In this document: positions 19,906 to 30,664 of the stretch, piece by piece
Layout: the number at the start of each line of letters is the position of its first letter
How positions within the stretch are numbered: the first letter of the stretch is position 1
Assembly (NCBI RefSeq): GCF_051020975.1
Contig: NC_135034.1
Location: 7,316,001-7,380,000 of the forward strand
DNA: 64,000 nucleotides
From: Osmia lignaria lignaria
Taxonomy: Eukaryota > Arthropoda > Insecta > Hymenoptera > Megachilidae
Direction: 5' to 3'
The notes under the pieces: generated by a model
Databases searched by the model: none
The model's input: the letters and a program-made list of their open reading frames with translations, nothing else
What the model was told of the DNA's origin: nothing
Position numbers and translations under genes: made by a program

Positions 19906-20420
19906 CATTTTATTGAAAATCTTTACGACTTTTTATCGCGATAGGAAGATCCACTCAGAAATGCTTTTAGGCGTTGTCAACCTCAAGAATCCCGCGTGAA
20001 TCGTTTTATTGAAAATCTTCACGGTTTTATATCGTAAGAAGCTATACAATAAGTATTTTACAATTTTAAAGCACAGAAAAGAATATTATATAATTCATTT
20101 TATTGAAAGTCTTCATGATTTTTATTACAAGGAATCGTATAAATCACTGTAGCGACACGAAGATCCACTCAGCAATATTTCCATGTGTCGTCACCCTCGA
20201 GAATACCACGTAAATCATTTTATTAAAAATTTTTACGATAAAAGATTGTGAAAAGTTATGTATGTCTCAGCAGCTACACGAGGATCCACTCAGCAAATTT
20301 TTACATGGAATATAAAATTTCAGAAATACTGTCCTTTCAAAAATAGATACTATATAAATCATTTTATCGAGAATCTTGACTATTTTTCATGATGAAATAC
20401 CATACAGATTTCAGTATTGA
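19906..20420 (+). repeat. Second tandem array, 94-144-bp unit, about 5 copies
   Basis: Unit starts CATTTTATTGAAAATCTTTA (19906), CGTTTTATTGAAAATCTTCA (20002), CATTTTATTGAAAGTCTTCA (20096), CATTTTATTAAAAATTTTTA (20216), CATTTTATCGAGAATCTTGA (20360). A second module, GAAGATCCACTCAG or close variants, occurs at about 19945, 20159 and 20281, followed in the first two by a GTCGTCACCCTCGAGAAT-like block. Units vary because modules were gained or lost. The array begins 15 bp after the mariner-type element ends. Confidence 0.75.
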
Positions 20421-20572
20421 TGTGTAATAAAAAGTAAAATTTATTCTGCAATGTAGTTGTTGATTCACAAAAATTTGGATATTGTTATTTTAATATAAAT
20501 TGTTTCTTTTTACATATTTTCATTCAAGTCGGTTGTATTTTAATTGAAAAATTAAGAAAAAATAGTACATGG
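20404..20572 (+). repeat. AT-rich interspersed repeat, family 3
   Basis: Aligns with 3725-3898 and the reverse complement of 27215-27420: TCTGCAATGTAGTTGTTGAT, CACAAAAATTTGGATATTG, then a TTTTCATTCAAGTCGGTTGT block and TTTTAATTGAAAAATTAAG. The boundary with the preceding tandem array is indistinct. Confidence 0.5.
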
Positions 20573-20574
20573 AA

Positions 20575-22026
20575 TATTGGCTGGTAGGAATAAAAATTGG
20601 AAGCTTTTCGTTAAAAGTTAAAAGCATTTGAAAGATTTAATGCTTTTTTGCGTATAATTAACTTAATCTAACTTTTTACTTACAAGCAAGTATTTTTTGT
20701 TTTTACAATACTTCACTAAAAAGTTTTATAAATAGTATGGTTGACTTTAAGTTGTCTTACATTTCCTAAATACACGATACAGCTGAGTTTACCCGGAGCT
20801 TCCGGTATTGTTTGCCCGTTTCGATATTGTGGCCGTCGCGAAAACAAACCGCGAACGATCGCGTTTCCCAAAGCTTTTGCTTCGATTCCCGAAGTAAAAG
20901 CTAGACTGCTATTCGTATCCGGAAAACAATATTCTGAAAGACAAACGATAGAGCCCGATTCTGCTCGCGGAAGTATCATTTTCTTCATCAAAAGAAAAAG
21001 TAGAATTAATCTATGATGATCAAAAACCAAAGTTACTTATCCGAGTTATCCATAAGCATGTAAAAAGTTGTATTTTTGATCTCTGTCGACTTTTGCATAA
21101 GAATATTCTGTCTGCAGAGAGAATTTAACCGTAAGCTTTTCTGTTGCTTGTCAGATTGGCAGGTTCTGAATTGAAAACACGAGTCAAGACCCTCAGGATA
21201 TTATGAATTGTTGAGGAAACTTCACATACGAAATCTGTTTCTTTCAAAGAGGATAGATGAAATTTTTCTTTTATTAAATAACCGAGAAAGGTCTGCCACT
21301 CTTGGGTGTATGTCAAGAATTGTGTGTGTCATATTACTCATTCGTTTGATCATATTATAACTCATGTAACAAAAAATAGTTACTTCTTCTATACTGTATC
21401 TCTACTTTCTAGTTTAGTTAATTTATAAATCTTTTTATTTTTACCATTATTAAATAGTATTATTAAAAAATAATCATCTTTATTTTCCATAAAGAGAGAT
21501 GGTTAAAAGAAAGAAAATGATTGTGATACAGTAATCCTCTAAATATTGTACAAAAACATACTTAGATATTATCAAGAAAAATGATTGATTGGGGAAAAAT
21601 ACCTCTAAGAAACAGTTAAAAAATTTTACATTTACATTTTGTATAATTTAGACCAATTTTACTGTCTCTTTCAAATGCATGTATTAGGCTCGACCAACCC
21701 TGAGTGCTATATAAAAATGAACAAATGAAATGGTTTCGAACTAAAATAAGGTGTGCTCTGAGAATAGAGGAAAGTGGTGGAAACTAGCCAAACCAAGCGT
21801 CGATCGAATGATTGGTGGGAATTGAAATGACCAGTATCGTAATGGAAATGCAAATGTCGCGTCTGTCGGAACTACGGTAAAGATCAAACAACCGTTCGAT
21901 CCGCGTATCCAACCGCAAAGGATCGAACCACGCAACTCGATCTATTATTCGCTCGTAGCACAGCTAGAACCTCTCAATTACCTTTCTGGCGTTTCTGGGT
22001 CGATCGACCTCGACATTTGACAAGGC
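20575..22026. other. Non-coding stretch; balanced-composition patch at 20740-21020
   Basis: The patch stays open on both strands (plus 20741-21016, 91 codons; minus 21030-20716, 104 codons). The minus translation (segments such as GNAIVRGLFSRRPQYRNGQT) reads less like low-complexity sequence than most frames here but is not recognised. TATATAAAAA at 21707-21716 is a good TATA-box match, but no start or transcript signal follows convincingly. Confidence 0.3.
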
Positions 22027-22125
22027 TATTTATATGGGAGGAGCTTAATCGTTCATCGGTTTTGCGCGTAACGCCACTCAAAACTGTCGTTGAGTTTGAT
22101 CGTCTTGCACACGATGGGAAAGCAG
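22027..22125 (+). promoter_or_regulatory. Possible promoter with a short first exon
   Basis: TATTTATAT (22027-22035) is followed about 26-30 bp later by TTCATCGG, near an arthropod initiator in form. About 65 bp further comes ATGGGAAAGCAG|GTATTA, an ATG plus three codons (MGKQ) ending at a donor-like GT. A downstream acceptor-like CTGCTTTCAG near 22660 would continue in frame for about 60 codons to TAG at 22824-22826. The arrangement is coherent, but each part is weak and the peptide is unrecognised. Confidence 0.2.
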
Positions 22126-22129
22126 GTAT

Positions 22130-25100
22130 TACACTTTGATTTCGCCTCCGAAATTGCTATTAAAGTGTTATCCCTTCGTATGGAAGTTTCCTGTTTTCAT
22201 TAAAATGTTTATCCTCGCTATAAATAATCTTGTTGTAAAATATTTCAGTCTCAAATTTCAAGTCGAAATTTTATACCTTAATAATTAACAAAATTAAATA
22301 ATTACATTCTCTTCAGGCCTTAATTATTTAAGGGCTGTAACTAATTATGAATTCTTCTATACATTTTAAACAATTTTTACTTTCCAATTAGTGCACAAAT
22401 ATTAAGCTTAACTTGTAGGTTCCTCTAGTTAGAAACGATATATAAAATATTGAGATGAAAATTTTACAAAATACCTGAAGAATAGCATAATAAATGATAA
22501 TAGAGCCGCGTTAGAATTATGTTTATGGTATTCAACGATAAAACAAAGCGAAGCTTTGTGCGGCAAGCAGCAGGTAGTTTGCAAGAGAACGAACTTCCTT
22601 GGAGAACAGCTAAGGGCAGCTTATTAAGCTTTCGTCATTGATTAGAGGAAGCTGCTTTCAGGCTACGGTGTACGGTATTTCAATTCTCTTCCCGGTGATC
22701 CACCCCTTACGGCCGTCTCGGTCGTGTATATATATATCATTATGCAGAGAGCATACTAGAACTGGACACAGTGCAGGGAAATATACGCGGAGGTGGCTTT
22801 TGGTACTCGAGCTCGGCCAACTATAGAACCGGAAATTTCAACGACCCCTTTCACAACGACCTACCCCAGGAGAAAGCGGCCGTTGCTCGGCTTGTGACGT
22901 AGACAGGCGTACACGTAACCCACCCTTAGCTACGGGGTTAGTTCTTGAATCGTAGCATGAATCACCGGAAGCCGTATCCGTCGGTCTCTGTTCCTTTCAT
23001 AGATATCGACGGTTCATTCTTTATTTCATTAAATTTTTTTCACACTTTAGAAAGTTGCAGAAATTAATTATACCTTTGATTTATAATTTCCCGGTTTTGG
23101 TCCGGATTCTCGGATAGTTATCCAATTATTTAATGTATTGTATTAATAATCTAAGATTTAGTGGTGGAGATTTATTAAAAAATAATCCCTACAATACCGC
23201 GTGTTAATTGGAGAGGGCAAAGTTAGCTAAAGTCGTTCGAAGTAGGCAAGTTTCGTCCCACGACACTGGACCGAGAGAAGTCAACCGTAGAAGATCTTTC
23301 AAGGGAATTCCTCGAGTTCCCCGAGAAATTCCATTCGCGTAATTCCTCGTTTTCGAGGGGTCTCGTGCACGAACTTCTGGCGGTGCATTAACTGGCGATG
23401 ATCAGACGAAACATGCGAGTACCTTGAAGCTTCTTAGCAAATTGTGGATAATCATCTGACAGTTTAGATAGACCACTCTCGTCGCCATTAATTAACGCAA
23501 TGTTTATTTAATTTAAAACATTACAAGTTAATTAATAATCACGACTTTTCACATTTATACTTGTTCATAACTCATTCGTTTTTTTATTATCATGCACCCT
23601 TATTCAAAATTACTAGGGGAGGAGAAATTCATGACTGATAACAAATTTTTTAGATTTTTTTCTAATATAATTAACATTAGAATTAGGATTGGAGTTAAGC
23701 TCATTAATAGGATTTGGATTATGTAGGAATAGGGATAGGAATAGTAATAGAATGTCACTTTGGCTCATTTAATGTTAAAATTTTTATAAATAATTTAAAC
23801 AAACAAAAAACACTGAGTCGTGCCATTTAGATTTTCGTTTATGCCCAATTTCTTGGAATGATTATGGCCGACTGAGTCTTCATCGTGGAGGATTTCCACG
23901 GCGGAGTACGTGCAGGTCAGTCGTGTAGAAAATTGCAAAAATTCTGTCTGTATTTGCATGTTTTTATTGCCGCGTTTGAACTCACGTTAACGTGCTGCGA
24001 TGACCAAACTATTTCGTAGACACTATATTGTGTACAGAAGCGGGCTATTTACAAACCTCCAAGTATGTTTGCTCGCCTTTTAAATTGTCTGTTTGTTGAT
24101 TTACCTGGTTCCACGTCCTTCCACTGGCTTCCTCGTTTGTCGTTCACTCGACAGAGTGATGTCTAACTCGAAATAGGATCAACAATTTTCATTGTTTCCT
24201 TTTTTTTAATTTTACAATTCGATTAGAATCAATTTTAAATAACGAGGTCCAAACTCCAGTCATTTATTAAAAAGATATTCAAACTCTACAAATTTTGTTT
24301 CATGATTAAACTTATTGTTAGATAAATCATTGTAGAATTAGATATTAGATACAAATGATTTTTGAAATGAAAAAAATAGAGGAATAAAATTAAGAAATTT
24401 TAATAAATCCTATGATTTGAAATAAGAAATCTAAAATCTACCATTTTCACTCATTCAGTAGTTTTACTTTTAAATTCTAAATTCGTTTTCAAAGAATTCC
24501 CTAAAAAATCCAAAAGAGAGAAAGCGTTGCATTGAGTTGTAGCTATACACTTTCCTGTCGATAAGAGTTGTTATCGATCGGATTTGTCAAGAAATCGGGT
24601 AATAAAGGTACTGTGAACGGTATAGGAGGATAATCAAAGACGTGACCAATTTCAGCCCGAAGGCGACGAGTTTGATCCGGACCATCCATTCGGTCGTTTC
24701 GTCGCGTCACCCTTAAGCCTCTATTTTACGAGTTACCACGTGGAAACGCGTTCAAGAGCTTTCATCGAATCTTCAATCTGTTCGTTTCTCGAGTTCTTTG
24801 CTTGTGATCTGTCTCAACGTCAGCCACACGATCTGCGATGCTAATTTATGGACAATAACCGTGGACCACTGTAATCGTTATGAATTATGGATCGAATTAG
24901 AACCGGCTTCCTCTAACTTGGATCACAGACATATACTATAAAGCGATTTCATGTTCACGCCGGTCTGGAGATTCTGAAACGATCTTTTCGCAGTTTACGA
25001 GCCACGCTTCGCTATCCCTCATGCTTCTTTCCTCTTCGTCGACGAATAAAACGTGGATACGAGACGTGATTCGCGTTCAACTGCGAATCGTCCAGCTTTT

Positions 25101-25186
25101 CGAGCGATTTTATAGCCGTCTGTTGTCTTGAAACGAGATCATGACAATTTGTGTTTAACTTGTTGACTGACATAGAAATAGCTGTA
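22130..25186. other. Non-coding stretch with CpG-rich islands
   Basis: CpG-rich islands at 22640-22980 (with a short TA run at 22725-22737), 23210-23410 and 24640-25120 alternate with AT-rich filler. A G/A/T-rich simple stretch (TAGGAATAGGGATAGGAATA) lies near 23725-23755. No long open frame and no copy of the repeat families above. The islands may be regulatory. Confidence 0.3.
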
Positions 25187-25260
25187 TACAGGGTGTTTTA
25201 TAAATGCATGTCAATCATTTTTGGACAACGGACCATTAAGAGAGTCACAGTTTCAACCCA
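25187..25260 (+). mobile_element. TACAGGGTGT-terminus element (left end)
   Basis: TACAGGGTGTTTTATAAATG starts a sequence lacking a matching right end in the next kilobase. Assigned by its terminal ten bases, which equal the inward-read right end of 13490-13775. The length given is nominal. Confidence 0.35.
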
Positions 25261-25315
25261 TTTAAGTCTGAAACTAATTTGGAACTTTCAAATTTTTAAC
25301 GAAAGAGATTTATAT

Positions 25316-25378
25316 AAAGGAATAGTGTAAAATTTAGAAAATTAAAATAATACAAAATATCAAATTAAATTAACCCAT
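25316..25378 (-). mobile_element. piggyBac-type MITE, family 1 (body fragment)
   Basis: The minus strand reads AATTTAATTTGATATTTTGT, then ATTATTTTAATTTTCTAAAT and TTTACACTATTCCTTT, the AT-rich body of family 1. The core and CCCT end are absent. Confidence 0.45.
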
Positions 25379-25956
25379 TTAGACCTACTATTTCGTATTC
25401 CATCCGTTAACTTCTTAGTTAACTTCTCTGCGATATCGATATGTATTTATGAAATATATAATGTAATTTTAATAGTTAATTTATCCCTTTTTTTTGTGAG
25501 GACATTCAAAGTAATATGGACTTGACCCGAATTAAGAGAAATATTTATAAATAGACGGATCGATGGTCCTCGGGTTTCCAGGAAAGTCGGTCAAGTTGCA
25601 GGTGTAAATTGACGTTGATTACAAATTGTAATTTCGAGCCTCTTTGTTACGTGTTAAATGCGAGCACGAATGAGAATCTGACCCTTTGTTTCATGATTTT
25701 TGTCCCGGCGGCTTTCTATTCTTTCTAGCCACGAATTTCTTCGTGTTTTTCTCCTCTCAAAAATGTGGCACGCTCTCGCCTCAAGGAATTCTTGTACTCA
25801 AACTTTCAAGTAAAATTCATGTTGTATTAAAATCTATTTTTCTGAAATATTAATTATTTCTCCATTAAAATATAATAATTTTCTAATTTTAGTTTTTAAT
25901 TTGTATTATATACAAAACCCCTTATTCTTATTTTAATTTTAGGTTGATACGTTCAA

Positions 25957-26034
25957 CCCTTTCAATTATACAAAAGTATAATGATCACCAGTGATTCCTA
26001 CTACAGTTAATGAAACCTACTACAAATGAAAGGG
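25957..26034. mobile_element. Short piggyBac-type MITE, CCCTTTCAATTATA family
   Basis: CCCTTTCAATTATACAAAAG at the left and ACTACAAATGAAAGGG at the right; read inward the right end is CCCTTTCATTTGTAGTAGG. The flanks are TCAA and TTGC, so the duplication is not preserved. Internally CCTACTAC(A) occurs twice. 78 bp, non-coding. Confidence 0.45.
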
Positions 26035-26050
26035 TTGCATATATTGATAT

Positions 26051-26108
26051 GAATTAATACAAAATTAAATTAAAATTCAGGCTCTTTCCATGATTCGTCA
26101 TCCGAGGG
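26051..26108 (-). mobile_element. piggyBac-type MITE, family 1 (end plus part of body)
   Basis: On the minus strand TTAA is followed by CCCTCGGATGACGAATCATG, GAAAGAGCCTG and the AATTTAATTTTGTATTAATT body. The TTAA (26109-26112) is adjacent to the CCCT terminus. The other end is missing. It lies 17 bp from the short MITE at 25957. Confidence 0.6.
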
Positions 26109-26113
26109 TTAAT

Positions 26114-27105
26114 CTATAGTATTGGAATACCAAGAAATTTTATCAGTGAACAATTTTCAGCATAAATTTCGATTTTTATTTTTCTATTTCCCTTTAATTT
26201 ATTTAACATCCCGTGGGGAAGTGTGAAAGCATGTCCTTTGTTAGCAATTTTGTTAGGAGTAGATCGTTGAGTCGCTGTCATCGTTATTTCGAAGGTCCTT
26301 TTTAGTTTCATCGCTGGAGATCCTGGAGTCTTGGCTCAGCAGGATCTCGACAGTTTATTAGCTACGAGCTACGGTAAACTTTTCGATCGAAAGCTTTCAT
26401 TTCATTCTATATATTTTTTTTTCTTAAACTGGTTAAAGTTTTTGAGAAAATCTCTTGTAATTAGAGAATTGGATGCTCGAAGAAGTGAACTTATTTACAA
26501 ATTTCTTATTTGCATATAATTAATTTAATACACGAGGCTTATTTTACTATGCTACTGGCTTTAATATTTATTTTATAAAGATTTGTAAAGATTGCACAGG
26601 AAGAAATACGGTAGAAATGGTGTTTTTAGGGAAATCAGTGATACAGGTCGATGCATGGTCAGACGGGAGGAAGAAAAACGATACAACGTTAGGCAAACGA
26701 TTTCTCGAGCTTCTGCTATGAAACTTTCATATCCTTTTCTGCATTTCCAACCAAAATCTCACCCTTGAACTTTCTTCAGGGTGTGAGAACCTTTTTTGAA
26801 TTCCTAATACACAACGAAACAAATGCTTTTGCCCTAGAAATGCAATTGTTCATTTGATACCTTTCATAATTTGTACAATATTTATTTAGACATGGACAGG
26901 TAATTATAATTGCTATTTTGTGCAAAACGTTTTTGAAATTTAGAATGATTTTTTTTGGACAATATTTAATTTGTTTTTTAGTATTTATTATAAAGAATTC
27001 TTTCAATTTAGAGAAATAATATTGCATTAACGTATTTTTATTTCTACAAAAAATTCAATATAAAAACTCAAAGCCAAAAGAGATTCATATATTGAAATGA
27101 CAATT
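26114..27105. other. Non-coding stretch, nothing recognised
   Basis: AT-rich; opposed short frames at 26114-26311, 26331-26519 and 26776-27027 are dominated by lysine, isoleucine and phenylalanine codons and match nothing. No terminal repeats found. Confidence 0.35.
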
Positions 27106-27200
27106 TTTGAAACAGTGGTGTAAAATTTGAAAAATGAAAATAATTGAAATGCAAAATTAAATTAAAATTGGAGCTCTCTCCATAGTCCGCTCTCCGAGGA
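27106..27200 (-). mobile_element. piggyBac-type MITE, family 1
   Basis: The minus strand reads, after TTAA (27201-27204), TCCTCGGAGAGCGGACTATG, GAGAGAGCTCC, the AATTTAATTTTGCATTTCAA body and a TTTTACACCACTGTTTC end. The core and the ACTGTT end block are both present, so nearly the full element is here; the distal TTAA is lost. Confidence 0.65.
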
Positions 27201-27214
27201 TTAAAATATATGTA

Positions 27215-27420
27215 TGCGGCTTGACATTTTATTGTAAAATACAATATTTTGTCAATAACGTTTTAGCATTTTTTCAATTACAATAAATTCAATTAGAATG
27301 AAAAAATATTAAAAAAAATGTTCTTTGTTGGCTCATAAAAAAAATAAAGAAATACAATAATATCAATTTTTGAATTTTCGTGGAATGACATTGCATTACA
27401 AAATATTAAATTCGTGATGC
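27215..27420 (-). repeat. AT-rich interspersed repeat, family 3
   Basis: The reverse complement reads CCAACAAAGAACATTTTTTT, TTTTTTCATTCTAATTGAAT, TATTGTAATTGAAAAAATGC and TTTTACAATAAAATGTC, in the same order as 3725-3898. The farther part (TGCAATGTCATTCCACGAAA) aligns with 20440-20470. Confidence 0.55.
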
Positions 27421-27424
27421 TTAT

Positions 27425-29460
27425 CACCAATGACTTCCTTCCACTATAGTAACGTGTTGACGAATTGATGCACTGTATTATCCTCTTATGTCCTTCACCC
27501 TGCGGAAATTTACGTAGAATAGACGAAGTGTTTCCACTGGAAATGGGACAGGTCTAGCGGAAAACCGAAGCTCCAGGGAACTAGGAGGTTAATCTTATTT
27601 TCGAGGCAAGGACCTGTTCGAGCGCACCTTTTAAGGATGTTCCCTGGTTTCTGGTGATACGCGCGTCACGTGAATCGACCACGTTCGATTTACAGTTTTC
27701 GATGCTGGCTGCACCTTCTTTTCTTCGAGCTTCTGTCTATCTTGAATAAAAGATGATAAGCCAGATAGCGGTCGACTGATGTACCTTCAGGGCTGACTTA
27801 AAGGACACTGCTTTCCTTCCTTGAATTTATTCATACCTCAGTGTCCCTTTCCCTGGACTTTGAATAAGGAGAATTTTTGATTTGAATTTATAATGCCAGC
27901 AATTTTTCAAATTTTTCAAATTTTAAAAATGGAATACAAAACAGAGAATAGACTGCTTAACCCTCAACTGATATAGTAAAATACAGAGACTATTTGAAAA
28001 ATTGCAAAAAAATTTAGAAGTTTTTCCTAATTACAAAAAACAAAATTTTGTGACTATTAAGATATTTAGTGATTTTACTGTATAGGGTTCTCCAAGGTTC
28101 CACCATAGTGGTAATAAGTTAATCTCAAATTAAAATTGAGGTTCTCTCCAACTTATTATTCTATCATTGTTATTCCTTGCTTCTTCCATATTCAATTGGT
28201 ATTCAATTCAAATTTTGATTCCATCAATAGGAAGATTGACTTCATTCACCCTGTTATTGTTTCACAAGCGGTAGCTTATCGTTTTGCACCCACTTGTAGA
28301 TAGACTTCCTTCATCGTTCAATTTTATCCGAGGGAAGGAGCTGTCGCGTCTAGAACATCAACAATCATTTTCTGACCTATAGCAGCAGGAACAGGCTGTT
28401 TTGAAGCGGGGTAAAAGATGCAAATTGAAAGTCAATATTACACAGTTCACGCACACACCCTTTACAATTTCTACGCTTTGTTATTTCACATTTTCCTTGT
28501 AGGCGTAACAAACGATCTAATAAAACTGCGCCGTTTCCAAACGAATCGAACACTATTATTCTATCACCGTCAGGGTAAGATCCTCCCCCTTTGTCCTGGA
28601 TATCCTTATAGATGGCGACCTTTAAATTCTACTTTCCTTAAGCTTGGATACTTTGTTAGAGGGACGTGAAGAATGCCTCAATTGTCTATGAATTTTCTTC
28701 GCTCTTACACCTGTGAGGAAAAGCAGTCGTTCTTTTCTTTGTACTCGGTTATTTTTTTAATACCTTTTGGTAGAATTTTATGCAGTCGAAAGATCCATAT
28801 TGAGTACTACATTTTAATTTATTTTACAAATCATGAAAATTAATATTATGTCCGGTATTTTGGTTCTTTATCCTATAATTCCAAGTATCTTTAGTTATTT
28901 AAGTCGACGGAACCTGTTGACCCTGATCGAAAGGGATGAATGAAAATCCCGGTAACGTCGATCCTGTCCGGAAATTTTTCTTTCTCACGTGACACGGAGG
29001 AATGAAAGAGAGCCTGTATAACACGATGAACAAAAAGCTGCTGTCGGATCCGACTTGACTGTCCCCCGCGACGATCTTAAGATCTTAAAATCCGGGAATC
29101 CGTTCAGACTGTTCCATCAGCTTCAGAAAAATTCCATTGTTCGCCCGGATCCCGATGCTCTTCACCCCTTTTGCTTTCTCCACCCATTTTCCACCCGTTT
29201 GCATATTCTATCCACCTTCGCCGAGTGGAGTGAAAAGCGAGACGATCTCGTTGTTCCGCGGACTTTGTTTCCCGAGCGTATTATCGACTGACGAACAGAT
29301 TCTGTGTAAAGTCGATCCAGAAATCGAACCGAACGATATTCCAGGTGCAAACTGAAGGTTTGCTTATGGTACAGAAGGAGGGTAGTAATTTTTTTTGAAA
29401 ATGAAAGGTTTAGTATTGTGGGGAGCTGTTGAAATGGCAACTGGGAATCACTGTAAAATA
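27425..29460. other. Non-coding stretch with one MITE fragment
   Basis: CpG-rich at 27480-27740 and 28900-29300. GTTAATCTCAAATTAAAATTGAGGT-like sequence at 28120-28152 is a small family-1 fragment on the minus strand (GGAGAGAACCTCAATTTTAA). TTAACCCTCAACTG (27959) and a later CTGTATAGGGTT (28079-28089) may be decayed ends of one TTAA-type element. Several 70-90-codon frames at 29055-29440 overlap on both strands and are uninformative. Confidence 0.3.
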
Positions 29461-29569
29461 ATTAAGGTATTTGAATCGAAAATTGATTAATTCAAAAAAT
29501 ATCTTAAAAAGGCACAGGGAGAATCTAATATCTTTTGAAATAATCAATTTTCGACCCAGGTACCTTAAT
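29461..29569. mobile_element. Foldback element with about 42-bp arms
   Basis: Left arm ATTAAGGTATTTGAATCGAA then AATTGATTAATTCAAAA; right arm read inward ATTAAGGTACCTGGGTCGAA then AATTGATTATTTCAAAA. The centre is GGCACAGGGAGAATC. The right arm plus its outer flank TTTATAAAAAAGTATTAAGG recurs, inverted, at 57600-57650, so the unit is interspersed rather than a unique hairpin. Confidence 0.6.
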
Positions 29570-29574
29570 ACTTT

Positions 29575-30500
29575 TTTATAAAGAATTAAAAGCCTCTTCG
29601 ATTTACATATAACAAATTATATAGTTTAATTTAAAAAACCGAAATTGACTTTGAAATTTCTGAAACGCCTCTCCAGTCGGCGTCATTTAATTTTATCTTA
29701 CTCAACTTTTCTCTATCTTGCACCATTTTATAAATATAACTTAGTCCAGTGGATAATGTATGCTGGAAAATTACAAATTTTCAAATTATGATTAGTATAA
29801 TAATTTAAAGACTGCTAGTATTGCAAGATGACAATCGTTGCTTTCTTTTGAAACGAAAGGATTAGTGGAAGTGTCGATTTACCTCTGGAGTCACAGAAAG
29901 GATCTGGAAGGTGGAATCTCGAGAACGTTGAATTATTGGCTATCGTCCTGGCGATAATACCGAGTCCGTGCTTCCACAAGGATCCTGTAGGATGAGAATA
30001 TTGGCTATCTTTTTCATCATCTCGTGGACAATACACGTTTACGACACTCGGTTTACTTTTTTCCGTTTGAACTATCGCGAAGGCAACTTCTTTATTCACC
30101 ATGAAATAACGAGACCGACTGTAATTCATCATCTCTTATCGCGTAAAAGTATTATCGTCCAGAGTGTAAGAGAGAGATTTAGGGAAAAGTTACTATGCGT
30201 AGGTACGGCTGGATGGAACCAGTTCTGTTCTGAATTCGTCGCTCGTTCTTTGAAAAGTAGAAACTAGGGCAGACGGTGAGTCTATTTCGAATGAATGTGC
30301 AAGGACTACGTTTCTGTTGGATGGTTTCTCTACTTCTTCTGTTTCTTTTTTTCCCCTTGCTTTTATTTGAGCATGATTGTATCTGCCTCTTGCGAAAAGA
30401 TTGTTTCAATAACAGGTCAAGAGAGTGAAAAAGTAAATCCATTGAAAGGATAAATCAGTTTAGGAGGTATTATAAAAATTAAGTGCTTAGTCTTAATTGA
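29575..30500. other. Non-coding stretch, nothing recognised
   Basis: Balanced-composition patch at 29870-30260 carries opposed 99- and 105-codon frames, with no motif known to me. Poly-pyrimidine near 30330-30370. No repeat copy identified. Confidence 0.3.
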
Positions 30501-30503
30501 ATT

Positions 30504-30657
30504 TCCTCGGACGGCGGACCATGGAGAGAGCCCCAATTTTAATCTAATTTCTATTTCATATTATTTTCATTTTCCAAATTTCACATCGTTCCTTTAAAAA
30601 TTATTCTTCCAATACAAGTTTGACTCTCAGTTGACCCAGACTTTGCTGTTTCAGGGG
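30504..30657 (+). mobile_element. piggyBac-type MITE, family 1 (near full length)
   Basis: CCTCGGACGGCGGACCATGG then AGAGAGCCCCAATTTTAAT, the body TATTTCATATTATTTTCATT, TCCAAATTTCACATCGTTCC and the right end GACTTTGCTGTTTCAGGGG before TTAA (30658-30661). Read inward the right end is CCCCTGAAACAGCAAAGTC, an inverted match to the left. The left TTAA is eroded. This is the best guide to the family's order; about 154 bp. Confidence 0.7.
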
Positions 30658-30664
30658 TTAAATC

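Noticed and set aside
22722..22738. Run of TA dinucleotides as a TATA box
   Set aside because: A simple (TA) run with no initiator or transcript-like continuation at the expected distance.
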